From CALLCD01 sp039817885 (GTDB taxonomy: Bacteria; Pseudomonadota; Alphaproteobacteria; Caulobacterales; Hyphomonadaceae): a stretch of 64,000 nucleotides of DNA. Made by a program: the position numbers and the translations under genes. Where the stretch lies: positions 12,897 through 76,896 of the forward strand of contig JBCBUY010000005.1 of the NCBI GenBank assembly GCA_039817885.1. The letters are read 5' to 3'. This document shows, one piece after another, positions 6,794 through 15,515 of the stretch. Under the pieces are notes generated by a model. It made no database searches. It worked only from the letters and a program-made list of their open reading frames with translations, and was not told where the DNA came from. Numbering within the stretch: position 1 is the first letter of the stretch; each line of letters starts with the position of its first letter.

Positions 6794-8170
6794 CTAGGTG
6801 ACTTTGTCCCGCATTGTCACCAGCTCTTCGGCGGTCGAGGGGTGGAGCGCACAAGTGCGATCAAAGTCAGCCTTTGTGGCCCCCATCTTGACCGCAATCC
6901 CAGCTGTCTGGATCATCTCTGCCGCATCCGGACTAACAATATGCACACCAAGCATCCTATCATCCGAGGCACGCACCACGAGCTTCATGAGCACGCGCGT
7001 TTCACGTCCGGAGATCGTATTTTTCATCGGCCGGAAACTGGCGCGGTAGATATCGACATCGTCCCCGAATTTCTCCCGGGCGATGTCTTCCGACAAACCA
7101 ACCGTTCCAACTTCGGGCTGAGTAAACACCGCCGTCGGAATATCGTCATGATCCATGGACCAAGGATTATTGTTGAATTCGGTGTCGGCAAAAGCGTGCC
7201 CCTCACGGATCGCAACCGGCGTAAGTTGGACCCGGTCTGTGACGTCACCCACCGCCCAGATGCTCGCCACATTGGTGCGCGAATGCGCATCAACCTTGAT
7301 CTCGCCCCCCTCTCCGAGATCAACACCAGCCGCCTCGCAGCCGAGCCCGCTAGTATTTGGACGCCGCCCAACCGCCATCATGATCACAGAGGCATCCAGC
7401 GTATCGCCGTTTGTGAGCGTCACTTTGTGAGGCCGGCCGCTCACGCCGCTATCTGTGATCGAGGCGAAGACCGTATTGGTGACAACATTCACGCCCGCGG
7501 CGGCAAGGTCGGCCTGCACTTTCTCGCGCACGTCCATATCAAACCCGCGTAAGACAAGGTCTTTCCGGTAAACAAGAGTCGTCTCCGCGCCCAGTCCCGC
7601 AAAGACATGAGCGAACTCCACCGCGATATAGCCGCCACCTGCAATGACAATATGTTCCGGCAGCTCTCTCAAATCGAAGACTTCGTTTGACGTAATTGTG
7701 CGTTCAACGCCTGGCAATTCCGCCTCTGAGGGACGCCAAGGCGTACCGCCGGTCGCGACAAGAATACGCTCAGCGCTAATGTCCCTACCCGAGGACACCA
7801 AACGAACCCCGTTTGGCCCGGTCAGTTCAGCACGTTCCTCAAAAACCTCGACCCCCGCATTTTTCTGGCCGGACATATAAATACCGGAGAGGCGTGAGAC
7901 CTCATCCGCAATCGCCGTCATACATTTTGAATGGTCGTAGGACGTGTCGCCAATTGACCAGCCAAAGCCTTCGGCATCCTTGAAGCCTTTTTTGAAGCCA
8001 CTGGCATAGACCATCAATTTCTTGGGCACACAGCCGCGGATCACGCAGGTGCCGCCCATACGATACTCTTCTGCGATCCCAACTTTTGCACCAGACTGCG
8101 CCGCAATACGGGCAGCACGCACACCGCCTGACCCTCCACCGATAACAAAGAGGTCGAAGTCATAGGCCAT
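6794..8170 (-). CDS. gor: Glutathione-disulfide reductase
   Basis: This 458-aa FAD- and NADPH-dependent disulfide oxidoreductase reduces oxidised glutathione. It has the FAD dinucleotide motif GGGSGGVRAAR near the N-terminus and the redox-active disulfide in GGTCVIRGCVPKK. The NAD(P) domain starts IAGGGYIAVEFA, and the dimer interface carries the catalytic histidine in CALHPSTAEE. The length fits bacterial Gor. It is the last gene of a glmU-rpiA-gor series on the minus strand. RpiA belongs to the pentose-phosphate branch, and the pathway's oxidative steps supply the NADPH that Gor uses. Confidence 0.96.
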   Translation of the reverse strand: MAYDFDLFVIGGGSGGVRAARIAAQSGAKVGIAEEYRMGGTCVIRGCVPKKLMVYASGFKKGFKDAEGFGWSIGDTSYDHSKCMTAIADEVSRLSGIYMSGQKNAGVEVFEERAELTGPNGVRLVSSGRDISAERILVATGGTPWRPSEAELPGVERTITSNEVFDLRELPEHIVIAGGGYIAVEFAHVFAGLGAETTLVYRKDLVLRGFDMDVREKVQADLAAAGVNVVTNTVFASITDSGVSGRPHKVTLTNGDTLDASVIMMAVGRRPNTSGLGCEAAGVDLGEGGEIKVDAHSRTNVASIWAVGDVTDRVQLTPVAIREGHAFADTEFNNNPWSMDHDDIPTAVFTQPEVGTVGLSEDIAREKFGDDVDIYRASFRPMKNTISGRETRVLMKLVVRASDDRMLGVHIVSPDAAEMIQTAGIAVKMGATKADFDRTCALHPSTAEELVTMRDKVT

Positions 8171-8220
8171 TCCGAAAGTCCTTCATGTTTCAATAAATGG
8201 GAGGCTCGTATCGCCGGGCT

Positions 8221-8919
8221 CTAATACTCGAACACAGTCGCGCCGTCTTCGTTGCCGATGATCACAGTTCTGGCAAGTGCAATGAAAAGCCCATGTTCGA
8301 CAACGCCGGGAACACTCGACAACCGAGCCGCCGTCGCCTCGGTGTCCGGAATACGCTTGCAATGGCAATCGAGAATGTAATTGCCGCCGTCCGTGATCAG
8401 AGGCTGGTGTCCCTCACCCTCTCGCAGTTTGACCCTTGGTCGCTCAACACCAGACGCTTCCAGCGCATCGAAAACCTTTTTCGCAGTAATGGTGAATCCG
8501 AAGGGGGTGACTTCGACTGGCAGTGGAAACGCGCCCAGCCGTTCAACCTGTTTTGAAGGGTCCGCGATAACGATCATATGGTCGGATGCATTCGCAATGA
8601 TCTTCTCCCTGAGAAGCGCAGCACCTCCCCCTTTGATCAGCGCGCCGGCCTCGTCGACTTCATCTGCGCCATCAATGGTCAGCTGGATCTGTTGCACCTG
8701 CTCCACGTCCAAAAGCGGCACGCCATGGGCAAGCGCCAAACGCTCCGTGTCCTTGCTTGTTGGCACACCGCGAACCACAAGGCCGTCGGCCACTTCATCG
8801 GCTAACAGCTCAACAAAGTGCTTGGCCGTCGACCCAGTGCCCAAGCCAACGGTCATCCCATCTTCGACCCACTCAAGCACGGCCAAGGCCGCATTACGTT
8901 TTTCCAGTTCGGCACCCAC
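8221..8919 (-). CDS. rpiA: Ribose-5-phosphate isomerase A
   Basis: This 232-aa enzyme interconverts ribose 5-phosphate and ribulose 5-phosphate in the pentose-phosphate pathway. It contains the substrate loop LGTGSTAKHFVE, the catalytic DGADEVD motif and the KGGGAALLREKI motif, all in the expected order. The start is a GTG preceded by GAGGAGGTGAG. It begins 15 bases after the glmU stop, consistent with one operon. Confidence 0.96.
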   Translation of the reverse strand: MGAELEKRNAALAVLEWVEDGMTVGLGTGSTAKHFVELLADEVADGLVVRGVPTSKDTERLALAHGVPLLDVEQVQQIQLTIDGADEVDEAGALIKGGGAALLREKIIANASDHMIVIADPSKQVERLGAFPLPVEVTPFGFTITAKKVFDALEASGVERPRVKLREGEGHQPLITDGGNYILDCHCKRIPDTEATAARLSSVPGVVEHGLFIALARTVIIGNEDGATVFEY

Positions 8920-8934
8920 AGCCCACTCACCTCC

Positions 8935-10284
8935 TCATTTTCGTTTCTTGCGCGCTGCCATTTCAGCATGGAACTGGGTCGCCCATCCGTCCTTCTCGGT
9001 CTGCCGTGCCCGGCCAAGCGCCAGCGCCCCGTCACTTATATCTGCGGTGATCACACTGCCCGAGCCGACATATGAGTTCTTTCCGACAGTTACAGGAGCC
9101 ACCAGAGCGGAGTTGGACCCTATGAACGCCCCCTCCTCGATTGTTGTCTGATACTTGAAGTAACCGTCATAGTTGCAGAAAATTGTTCCGGCACCGAGGT
9201 TTGCACCCGCACCAACGACCCCGTCACCGAGATAAGACAAATGGCTTGCCTTTGCGCCTTCCCCCATTACCGTCTTCTTGACCTCAACAAAGTTGCCGAT
9301 CTTGACGCCCGCTTTCAGCTCAGTTCCAGGGCGAAGTCGCGCATGGGGCCCGACGCTGCAATCCTCCCCGATCGAAGCGCCTTCGATATGGCTGAAGCCC
9401 TTGATCGTCGCCCCCCGCGCAATGCGAACTCCCGGCCCAAAAAAGACATTTGGCTCGATGATTACGTCTTCGCCGAGCACGGTATCGAAGCTAAACCAAA
9501 CCGTATTCGGATCGACCAAAGTCACACCGCTCTCAAGGGCGGCCTTACGCGCCCGGCTTTGGAAAACGCCCTCCGCCATGGCAAGATCTGCCCGCGTGTC
9601 ACACCCCAGAAGCTCCGCTTCTTCGGCGACGACCACGCGGCAAATTCGGCCCTCGCCGCGCGCCAAGCCAACCAGATCTGTCAGATAGTATTCGCCCTTG
9701 GCATTGTCGTTTTTAACCTCGTTCAGCAATCGGAACATCAACTCGGCCTTGCCCGCCATGACGCCTGAATTGCAAAGACTGATATCCAGCTGCTCGGGGC
9801 TGGCATCGCGCGCTTCCACAATCGCCTCCAGCGATCCGTCGCGCGCCGTAATAAGTCGGCCATACAGCCCGGGCACGGCCGCTTCAAATCCGAGAATGCC
9901 AAGATCCGCGCCTCTATCCAATTCGGCAAAGAGGGTTTCGACCGTCTCACGCGTCACCAGCGGACTATCGCCATAGAGCACAATGAGATGGCCAGTATGA
10001 TCTGACAGTGTCTCGGCCGCGCACTTTACGGCATGCCCTGTTCCTTTTGGTTCGTCCTGAACGACGACGGCACCAGGCCCCAACATATCTGAAACATGCG
10101 CCCTCAAAGTCTCCGAGCGCGGCGACACCACACAAGTAATGGGCGCGCATTCAAGCGATTGAGCGAGATCAATGGCATAATTCATGACCGGCTGACCGCC
10201 CACAGAATGGAGCACTTTTGGCGTTTCGGAGCGCATTCGAGTGCCTTGTCCTGCTGCAAGTATCACCGCGGCGCGTGCTGCCAT
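8935..10284 (-). CDS. glmU: Bifunctional N-acetylglucosamine-1-phosphate uridyltransferase / glucosamine-1-phosphate acetyltransferase
   Basis: This 449-aa enzyme makes UDP-GlcNAc for peptidoglycan and lipopolysaccharide. The N-terminal pyrophosphorylase domain has LAAGQGTRMRS and later YGDSPLV. The C-terminal half is a left-handed beta-helix of hexapeptide repeats (acetyltransferase), ending with a short lysine-rich tail. The length is typical. It is divergent from the phosphoglycolate phosphatase gene, with about 90 bases between the starts, an arrangement commonly seen near glmU in alphaproteobacteria. Confidence 0.97.
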   Translation of the reverse strand: MAARAAVILAAGQGTRMRSETPKVLHSVGGQPVMNYAIDLAQSLECAPITCVVSPRSETLRAHVSDMLGPGAVVVQDEPKGTGHAVKCAAETLSDHTGHLIVLYGDSPLVTRETVETLFAELDRGADLGILGFEAAVPGLYGRLITARDGSLEAIVEARDASPEQLDISLCNSGVMAGKAELMFRLLNEVKNDNAKGEYYLTDLVGLARGEGRICRVVVAEEAELLGCDTRADLAMAEGVFQSRARKAALESGVTLVDPNTVWFSFDTVLGEDVIIEPNVFFGPGVRIARGATIKGFSHIEGASIGEDCSVGPHARLRPGTELKAGVKIGNFVEVKKTVMGEGAKASHLSYLGDGVVGAGANLGAGTIFCNYDGYFKYQTTIEEGAFIGSNSALVAPVTVGKNSYVGSGSVITADISDGALALGRARQTEKDGWATQFHAEMAARKKRK

Positions 10285-10374
10285 ATCCGAATCTCGCTTA
10301 TTGCTGGTCTTGGCAGTAAACCATCAATTGGCTTTTTGCGAGCCCCATGATCTCGGAACGGAGTGAATACGCAT

Positions 10375-11103
10375 ATGGACCAATCCAACTGCCTCAGCGG
10401 ATACACAATTGTCTTCGACCTGGATGGAACGCTCGTCGACACGGCCCCAGATCTCATTGGTGCCTTGAACCACACCTTGATCGCATCGGGGTTTGGACCA
10501 GTACCCGACATGGCTGTGTCAGATTTAATAGGATCCGGCGCAAAAGCCATGATCAGAGCCGGCCTCAATCATCAAAAGGCAGGCCCTGGCGAACAGGACA
10601 TTGATCGGATGTTTGATGTCTTCTTGGACCATTATCTCAAGAACATTGCCATCAAGAGTAAGCCGTATCCGGGATGCGAGAGAGCGCTATCACGCCTCGA
10701 AGATGCAGGCGCAATCCTGTGTGTCTGCACCAACAAAAAGCAAAACCTGGCTGAGGAATTGTTGCATCGGCTGGGTTTATCGGATCGGTTCGCGTCGATC
10801 GTTGGCGCTGATAGCGTGCCGCAGCGCAAACCTGATGGTCGGCACATCCTAACGACAATCGAACGCGCCCGGGGCGATCAGGGAATCGCGGTGATGATCG
10901 GAGATAGTCTGACAGATGAAAGGGCAGCCCATGGAGCTGGACTGCCCTTCATTCTGTGTCCGTTCGGATATGGACCTATTGGTCCCGAACCGATTGGACA
11001 CCGTACTGTCCTGAATAGCTATGACGACCTAACAGCCGACTACATTGTTCAGGAATTTGGCAATTACGCCGCGACTGCGTCTCGCGACGCTTCGGACGTA
11101 TAG
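10375..11103 (+). CDS. gph: Phosphoglycolate phosphatase-type HAD hydrolase
   Basis: This 242-aa HAD-superfamily phosphatase has motif I VFDLDGTLVDT (nucleophile and acid Asp), motif II in CVCTNKK, motif III lysine in PQRKPDG, and motif IV in MIGDSLTDE. Its likely role is to remove 2-phosphoglycolate formed from DNA repair or photorespiration-like reactions. ATG 10375 is preferred; an in-frame GTG at 10363 would add four residues. The 3' end overlaps the last 40 bases of the convergent small gene at 11064. Confidence 0.88.
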   Translation: MDQSNCLSGYTIVFDLDGTLVDTAPDLIGALNHTLIASGFGPVPDMAVSDLIGSGAKAMIRAGLNHQKAGPGEQDIDRMFDVFLDHYLKNIAIKSKPYPGCERALSRLEDAGAILCVCTNKKQNLAEELLHRLGLSDRFASIVGADSVPQRKPDGRHILTTIERARGDQGIAVMIGDSLTDERAAHGAGLPFILCPFGYGPIGPEPIGHRTVLNSYDDLTADYIVQEFGNYAATASRDASDV

Positions 11104-11318
11104 CTGCGACGAGCGCCACGCTCGTCTGTCACCACACGGCGACGTGGCATGCCATTCACCATATTACTTCTTACATCCGTGCGAGCTGACCGCATGGCGG
11201 CGATAAAGCAAGCATCGACAAGATCGACGTTCACCTCATATCCGCGCTCGGACCAATATTGCTCTATTTTATGTTTTAGGCGCTTTGCGCCATCTTCTGT
11301 ACACCAGTCATTTGCCAT
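11064..11318 (-). CDS. Conserved-looking hypothetical protein (84 aa)
   Basis: This 84-aa soluble, charged protein has a basic stretch (GMPRRRVVTDERGARR) in the C-terminal half. The N-terminus resembles a helix pair (AKRLKHKIEQYW). GGAG precedes the ATG at a proper distance, which supports a real gene. No family is recognised with certainty. The first 60 residues look like a small alphaproteobacterial conserved protein, and nothing shows its role. It overlaps the gph 3' end tail to tail. Confidence 0.6.
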   Translation of the reverse strand: MANDWCTEDGAKRLKHKIEQYWSERGYEVNVDLVDACFIAAMRSARTDVRSNMVNGMPRRRVVTDERGARRSYTSEASRDAVAA

Positions 11319-11955
11319 TCTACACTCCAGGTCTCAGTTACCTTGTGAGCACGTTTTTTCATGCTCAACCTGCCCTTCTATTGCGTGAGCTTTTAGAGCC
11401 CATCTGCCCCCTGGACATGGTGGAATCGGCCGGCGGCGGCAAGCAAAAATTTGTAAAGTGACTCAAAACTGTAGCAATCATGAACACATGTTCATAATGA
11501 ATGAATATTCATAAACATGACAATGCGTAACCTCATAACACTTTTGGCAGTCTAAACGCAAAAAACTCAACAATCAGGATGACAACAAAGACTGACGTAA
11601 ATTCGGGTGTATCACCTATTTTTTGGCAAAAACGATACAGATTTCAGTCAACAGATACGGCGCATAGCTGCCATACACATTTTCATACCTTAACGAAGCA
11701 TTACCTTGCGCAACGGCGTCCTGTTAACGACTGATTCATGACCTGCGGTGGAATGTACTCAGCCAGCCTCCTCCTGATGACCCGCGTGAAAAGGCCTGCC
11801 CAAAGTTACGCTACACACTCGCGTGAAAAGGGGAAGCAACGTCTGCGGGAAGTGCACACCAAGCTGCAGTGGTAAAAATACCTTCGCATGTTGGATCAAA
11901 CCAACCAGCGTTGCCGGTCTTGTATAGGCATCATTTCACAACGTGCCTCTGGGGC
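11319..11955. other. 637-bp intergenic region with palindromes and a direct repeat
   Basis: No convincing gene is seen on either strand. The stretch 11440-11720 is AT-rich. It holds TGAACA-CA-TGTTCA at 11481-11494, the perfect palindrome ATGAATATTCAT at 11501-11512, and a CtrA-like TTAA-N7-TTAC at 11690-11704. Two direct copies of CGCGTGAAAAGG lie at 11783-11794 and 11820-11831. The left end must carry the promoter of the 84-aa gene; the right end is the 3' flank of the curli operon. A small RNA here is possible but unsupported. Confidence 0.45.
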
Positions 11956-12594
11956 TTACGAGCCACCACCCGGCGTCTGGTTGACGATGATATCGAGCGG
12001 AATATCAGGAAGCGTGCCGAAATCATCGACACCCGGCTCTTCAGGCTCAGGTTCGGCGGGGGGTGGCACGGGGGGCTGAAGCAACTGGAAACCAAGCGCC
12101 TGAGCCGCTTGTGATTGTGGAATAGGCTGACGGCCCAATTCTCCCGCCGTCACAACAGGGTCAAAGGATTGAGGGTCCACAACATCCGGTGTCAGCGCCT
12201 GTATCTCAGATAGCGCTGAGCCCCGGTTTGGGTCCCCGGAGGCCCGATCAAGCTCTTCAGCCAAACGCGCCGAGATCTCGCGGCAATCATCTGTGAGAAT
12301 CTCCTCGCGCTGACAGGGGTGCACCCCTTCGACATCAGCAAACGCATAATTGCGGTCTTCGTCAGCAGTGGTGACCTGCTCCACACCAAGAACAGCGCTC
12401 CAGTCTTCCTTCGATGCCGGAGCCTCTACATCAATACCCAGTTCGGCCAGTTCCTCAATCACCGCCCCGGACGGTTTTGGATCCGCATCCGATGCGGCCC
12501 GCTTTGGAGCTTCCCCCGCTCCGTCAACCGATGCACACATTGTCAGTGACACACTCGCCAGAAGCGCTGCAATTATGCTGCTTTTATTGCCCAT
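11956..12594 (-). CDS. Putative lipoprotein at the end of the curli operon
   Basis: This 212-aa protein is not recognised as a known family. ATG 12594 is preferred because GAGGTGG lies upstream; an in-frame start 33 bases earlier is less likely. The first about 20 residues are a signal sequence ending SLTMC, a weak lipobox because methionine sits before the cysteine. The middle is acidic with two further cysteines (HPCQREEILTDDC), and the C-terminus is proline-rich (QPPVPPPAEPEPEEPG). It starts 47 bases after the second curlin stop, on the same strand. Its position suggests a curli accessory, anchor or periplasmic factor; that is inference. Confidence 0.7.
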   Translation of the reverse strand: MGNKSSIIAALLASVSLTMCASVDGAGEAPKRAASDADPKPSGAVIEELAELGIDVEAPASKEDWSAVLGVEQVTTADEDRNYAFADVEGVHPCQREEILTDDCREISARLAEELDRASGDPNRGSALSEIQALTPDVVDPQSFDPVVTAGELGRQPIPQSQAAQALGFQLLQPPVPPPAEPEPEEPGVDDFGTLPDIPLDIIVNQTPGGGS

Positions 12595-12641
12595 AATGAT
12601 GCCACCTCGGTTACGACCTGAACTCATTCAGGCAGATACTA

Positions 12642-13463
12642 TCACGAACCGGCTCCGCCGCCGACGATTACTGTGCCGCCCTGTGTCACCACGGCTGTGC
12701 CGCCCGGTGTAACGATACCGCCCGGAGCAGCTCCGCCACCAAATATCGTGGCTCCCGCCGTCTGCTCGACCCGTAGCGTGGGGCAGCCCCCGGCCACGGC
12801 ACAATCGCTTTGGCGGATCTCGAGCGCATCCAACCCCGCACCGTCCTGGACAAGTTCCACCGAATGCCCGGCCCCGTCCTGGAATATCGCGCCCTCATTA
12901 TTCTCGCCAAACTGGTTGAACGTGGCCGAGTTCTGCGTGCCGGTTTGTGTGATGGTCCCGATATGACCGGCCCCATCCTGCGTTAACGTCGCCGAATTGA
13001 CCCCCGCCGCATCAAAGGCAGCTGCGGTCTGATTGATCGTCGCCATATGCCCAGCGCCGTCTTGCGTCACGGACGCAAAATTACGATAGGCGTCCGACTC
13101 CGCATTGATCTGGTCGACAAAGAGGGTGTTACCGTCGCCCCTCACCTCTCCAACGGCAATATTGCTGCCGGTGCCAGACTGGCGAACATTGAAACTGTTG
13201 CCATCGCCGGTCACGGCGACTTCGGCAATCGCCCCATCGCCGGACTGCACGACGTCAAGGCCTGTATTGTTGTTTCCGGCAATCGTAATCTCAGCGCGAT
13301 TGGCAGAGCCGGTTTGCGTGGTCACCGTTTCATTGCCGGTGCCGATCTGTTCGACAACTGCGAGACTGCCGGTTTGAGCCGTGGCAAAACCGCCGATTAA
13401 GCTTGTCGCCAGCGCACTGAAAAACACGATGCGTTTGGCGTTGCGTCTAATGTCGGCGGTCAT
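12642..13463 (-). CDS. Curlin-repeat protein (CsgB/minor-curlin-like)
   Basis: This 273-aa exported protein has a signal peptide ending FATAQ and about ten imperfect curlin repeats of the form Q-x-G-x-x-N-x-A-x-x-x-Q (for example TQTGTQNSATFNQFG). Such repeats stack into a beta-solenoid amyloid on the cell surface. Near the C-terminus is a cysteine pair, DCAVAGGC, and then a glycine-rich tail, neither typical of curlins. Whether it is the nucleator (CsgB role) or a second subunit is not decided. GGAGTCC precedes the ATG. It lies 100 bases after the large curlin, with a hairpin and T-tract between. Confidence 0.85.
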   Translation of the reverse strand: MTADIRRNAKRIVFFSALATSLIGGFATAQTGSLAVVEQIGTGNETVTTQTGSANRAEITIAGNNNTGLDVVQSGDGAIAEVAVTGDGNSFNVRQSGTGSNIAVGEVRGDGNTLFVDQINAESDAYRNFASVTQDGAGHMATINQTAAAFDAAGVNSATLTQDGAGHIGTITQTGTQNSATFNQFGENNEGAIFQDGAGHSVELVQDGAGLDALEIRQSDCAVAGGCPTLRVEQTAGATIFGGGAAPGGIVTPGGTAVVTQGGTVIVGGGAGS

Positions 13464-13498
13464 GGCAGGACTCCTACAAATGTGTGCGACCAGAACAG

Positions 13499-13542
13499 AA
13501 AAAGAAAAAGGGCCCCCGGCCGCCGCGTTCTGCCGCGGCCGG
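13499..13542 (-). terminator. Rho-independent terminator or attenuator between the two curlin genes
   Basis: On the minus strand, an 8-bp GC stem CCGGCCGC/GCGGCCGG (13516-13523 with 13535-13542) is followed by GGGGGCCC and then CTTTTTCTTTTTCT. Lying 20-65 bases after the large curlin stop and before the second curlin gene, it should cut or reduce read-through and so set a high ratio of large to small curlin. Confidence 0.75.
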
Positions 13543-13563
13543 AAGCGGATACTAAGTTAGCTC

Positions 13564-15246
13564 TTATGGAAGCTGGGAAACGTTAGCGACATTGCCGCCG
13601 CCGTTCTGTACGACGTTGATCACAGAGTCATTTGCCAACTGCGTAATGTTCGCGAAGTCGCCGTCACCAGTTTGGAAAACATGGATCGAGTTCCGGTGTC
13701 CGGCTTGTTGGATGTCAGCAAAGTTGTCATCAAGCTGCTCTAGGCTTATTGAATTATCACTGCCTTCTTGGCTGATTTCAGCGAAGTTACCGTCATCTTC
13801 CTGGAAAACACTGATCTCATTGCGGTCACCCGATTGCGAGATGATAGCCTCGTTGTTGGAACGGAAAAGAGATCCCGGTCCGCCTTGTATCAGTTGTACA
13901 GTCAGGTCACTACCAGGACCTTGAGTAATGGAAGCGTCATGGCCTTCACCTGTCTGCGCAACCTGGACAAGTCCGTTCGTCACGCCGATTTGCTCAACCA
14001 TCACAAAGTTAGCATTGGCATCTGTGAAACGGTGATCCTGCTCAACTTCAATCCGGCTATCGACCGTAGCGAAATCCTGAGAAAGATCGACAATGTTGGT
14101 GCCTTCTGGACCGGCTCCAAATTGAACATTCTGGTCGACAACGATGGTGCCGCCTGAACCGGCCTGGAAAACCGTGGCGTCATTTTCGACGTTTTCTTGT
14201 TCGATGATCGTGCTGTTACCGTCACCAAACTGGTCCACATCTACAAAGTTCTGACCAACAGAATCGACATCATTTTGAAGGACATGCACTTCGCTATGAT
14301 CAGCCCACTGCAATACGTCTGCGTTGTTGCCGTCGTTCCTTTGCTCAATATTCGTGGTGGAGCCATCGCCAAGTTGGTCAACGAAAGCAGTGTTTGCACC
14401 ATCAATACCAAGCGCAGGTGGTTCTTCGGATGACTGAAGAATATTCACTTCCAAATCCGAACCTGGACCCTGAATGACAAACGCATCGTTTGCCTCAGCA
14501 AGCGCCGCACCATCGAAACCGGTTTGTTGAATACGAACAACACCACCATCAAGTCCAAATCCCTGAATCACATCAGCGAAGTTACCATCGCTTTGCTGAT
14601 CGATACGGGCATCCATACGGTCTGCTGAGCCTCCGAATTGATCGATAGACGCAAAATTATTCGTTGTGCCCGCATCGCTGGCACCTTGAACGATCAATGC
14701 GATCGACCCGTTCGTACCATCCTGCGAGACGAACGCTTCATTGCTCAGAGCACCGTCTTCTGGTGTATCCGAGAATTGGTGAACACTCGCGACGTTGCTA
14801 GGCCCACCATCGGCAACGTTGATCTGCTCAACCGTGGCCAGGTTTCCATTCCCATTTTGATCAACGACACCAAGATTAGTCGCGACATTGAAACTTCCTG
14901 GAGCACCAAGGTCAGACTGAGTGATCGAAGCAGTGTTGTCATTACCAGTTTGGGTAAGCTGAGCTTGGTTCTGATCACCAGTCTGGCTGATGGCACCGTC
15001 GTTAATAATGCCGCCCAAATTCGTCATTGTTTGTTCCAGATTCGCGGTCTGGCTTTGTGGATCATCTCCGAACAATGCGTCAGTTGGAAGTGGCTTATCG
15101 ATTTCCGGAAGGTCCGGCTTGTCAGGATCCACGTCAAAAACCAATGGCGTTTTGTGTGGTTTCACGATCGGTGTTGTATCAGCAGCTGCAAGTGACATCG
15201 GCAGCGCCAATGCAAGTGCAGCAGTCATTAATAGTTTCGTGCGCAT
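13564..15246 (-). CDS. Very large curlin-repeat amyloid subunit (CsgA-like)
   Basis: This 560-aa protein starts at ATG 15246, chosen because CAGGAGATG lies upstream and a signal peptide ending LAAAD follows. After a linker of about 70 residues it is built almost wholly of curlin repeats, about twenty, with the Q-x-x-x-x-N-x-A-x-x-x-Q spacing (for example TQTGNDNTASITQSD and QEDDGNFAEISQEG). E. coli CsgA has five repeats in about 150 residues, so this is roughly four times larger. It is strongly acidic. It should be exported through CsgG and assemble extracellularly into amyloid for biofilm or attachment. Confidence 0.88.
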   Translation of the reverse strand: MRTKLLMTAALALALPMSLAAADTTPIVKPHKTPLVFDVDPDKPDLPEIDKPLPTDALFGDDPQSQTANLEQTMTNLGGIINDGAISQTGDQNQAQLTQTGNDNTASITQSDLGAPGSFNVATNLGVVDQNGNGNLATVEQINVADGGPSNVASVHQFSDTPEDGALSNEAFVSQDGTNGSIALIVQGASDAGTTNNFASIDQFGGSADRMDARIDQQSDGNFADVIQGFGLDGGVVRIQQTGFDGAALAEANDAFVIQGPGSDLEVNILQSSEEPPALGIDGANTAFVDQLGDGSTTNIEQRNDGNNADVLQWADHSEVHVLQNDVDSVGQNFVDVDQFGDGNSTIIEQENVENDATVFQAGSGGTIVVDQNVQFGAGPEGTNIVDLSQDFATVDSRIEVEQDHRFTDANANFVMVEQIGVTNGLVQVAQTGEGHDASITQGPGSDLTVQLIQGGPGSLFRSNNEAIISQSGDRNEISVFQEDDGNFAEISQEGSDNSISLEQLDDNFADIQQAGHRNSIHVFQTGDGDFANITQLANDSVINVVQNGGGNVANVSQLP

Positions 15247-15323
15247 TATACATCTCCTGAATTGCGCGTGCCTCGCAGAGGCACTACTATTCAGGGCGCA
15301 GCCATTATGGCTGTCCCCGAGGA

Positions 15324-15366
15324 GGGGCCCGGTCTGAACCGTCAAACTCTGGCCGGGCCTCCCCTC
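15324..15366. other. GC-rich hairpin between csgG and the large curlin gene
   Basis: GGCCCGG (15326-15332) pairs with CCGGGCC (15353-15359), with partly complementary GGAGGGG/CCTCCCC flanks. There is no T-run on the minus strand, so it is more likely a 5'-UTR structure or mRNA processing barrier than a terminator. Confidence 0.3.
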
Positions 15367-15515
15367 ACCCCTCCAAAAACCTGCGTCTGCAAGCTGTTGG
15401 GGATCTCTGTTTCACCGATCTAACGCGCCTCTATGCCCTCTGGGCGCATCTGTTCGGCTTTAAATCTCGGTCCTTCTTTGTCTATCCTCTAATAGGTTCG
15501 TGTCTAATCTCGTGC

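Noticed and set aside
12642..15246. Repeated curlin codons considered as a DNA tandem repeat
   Set aside because: The repetition is at protein level with varied codons; no long exact DNA repeat was seen.
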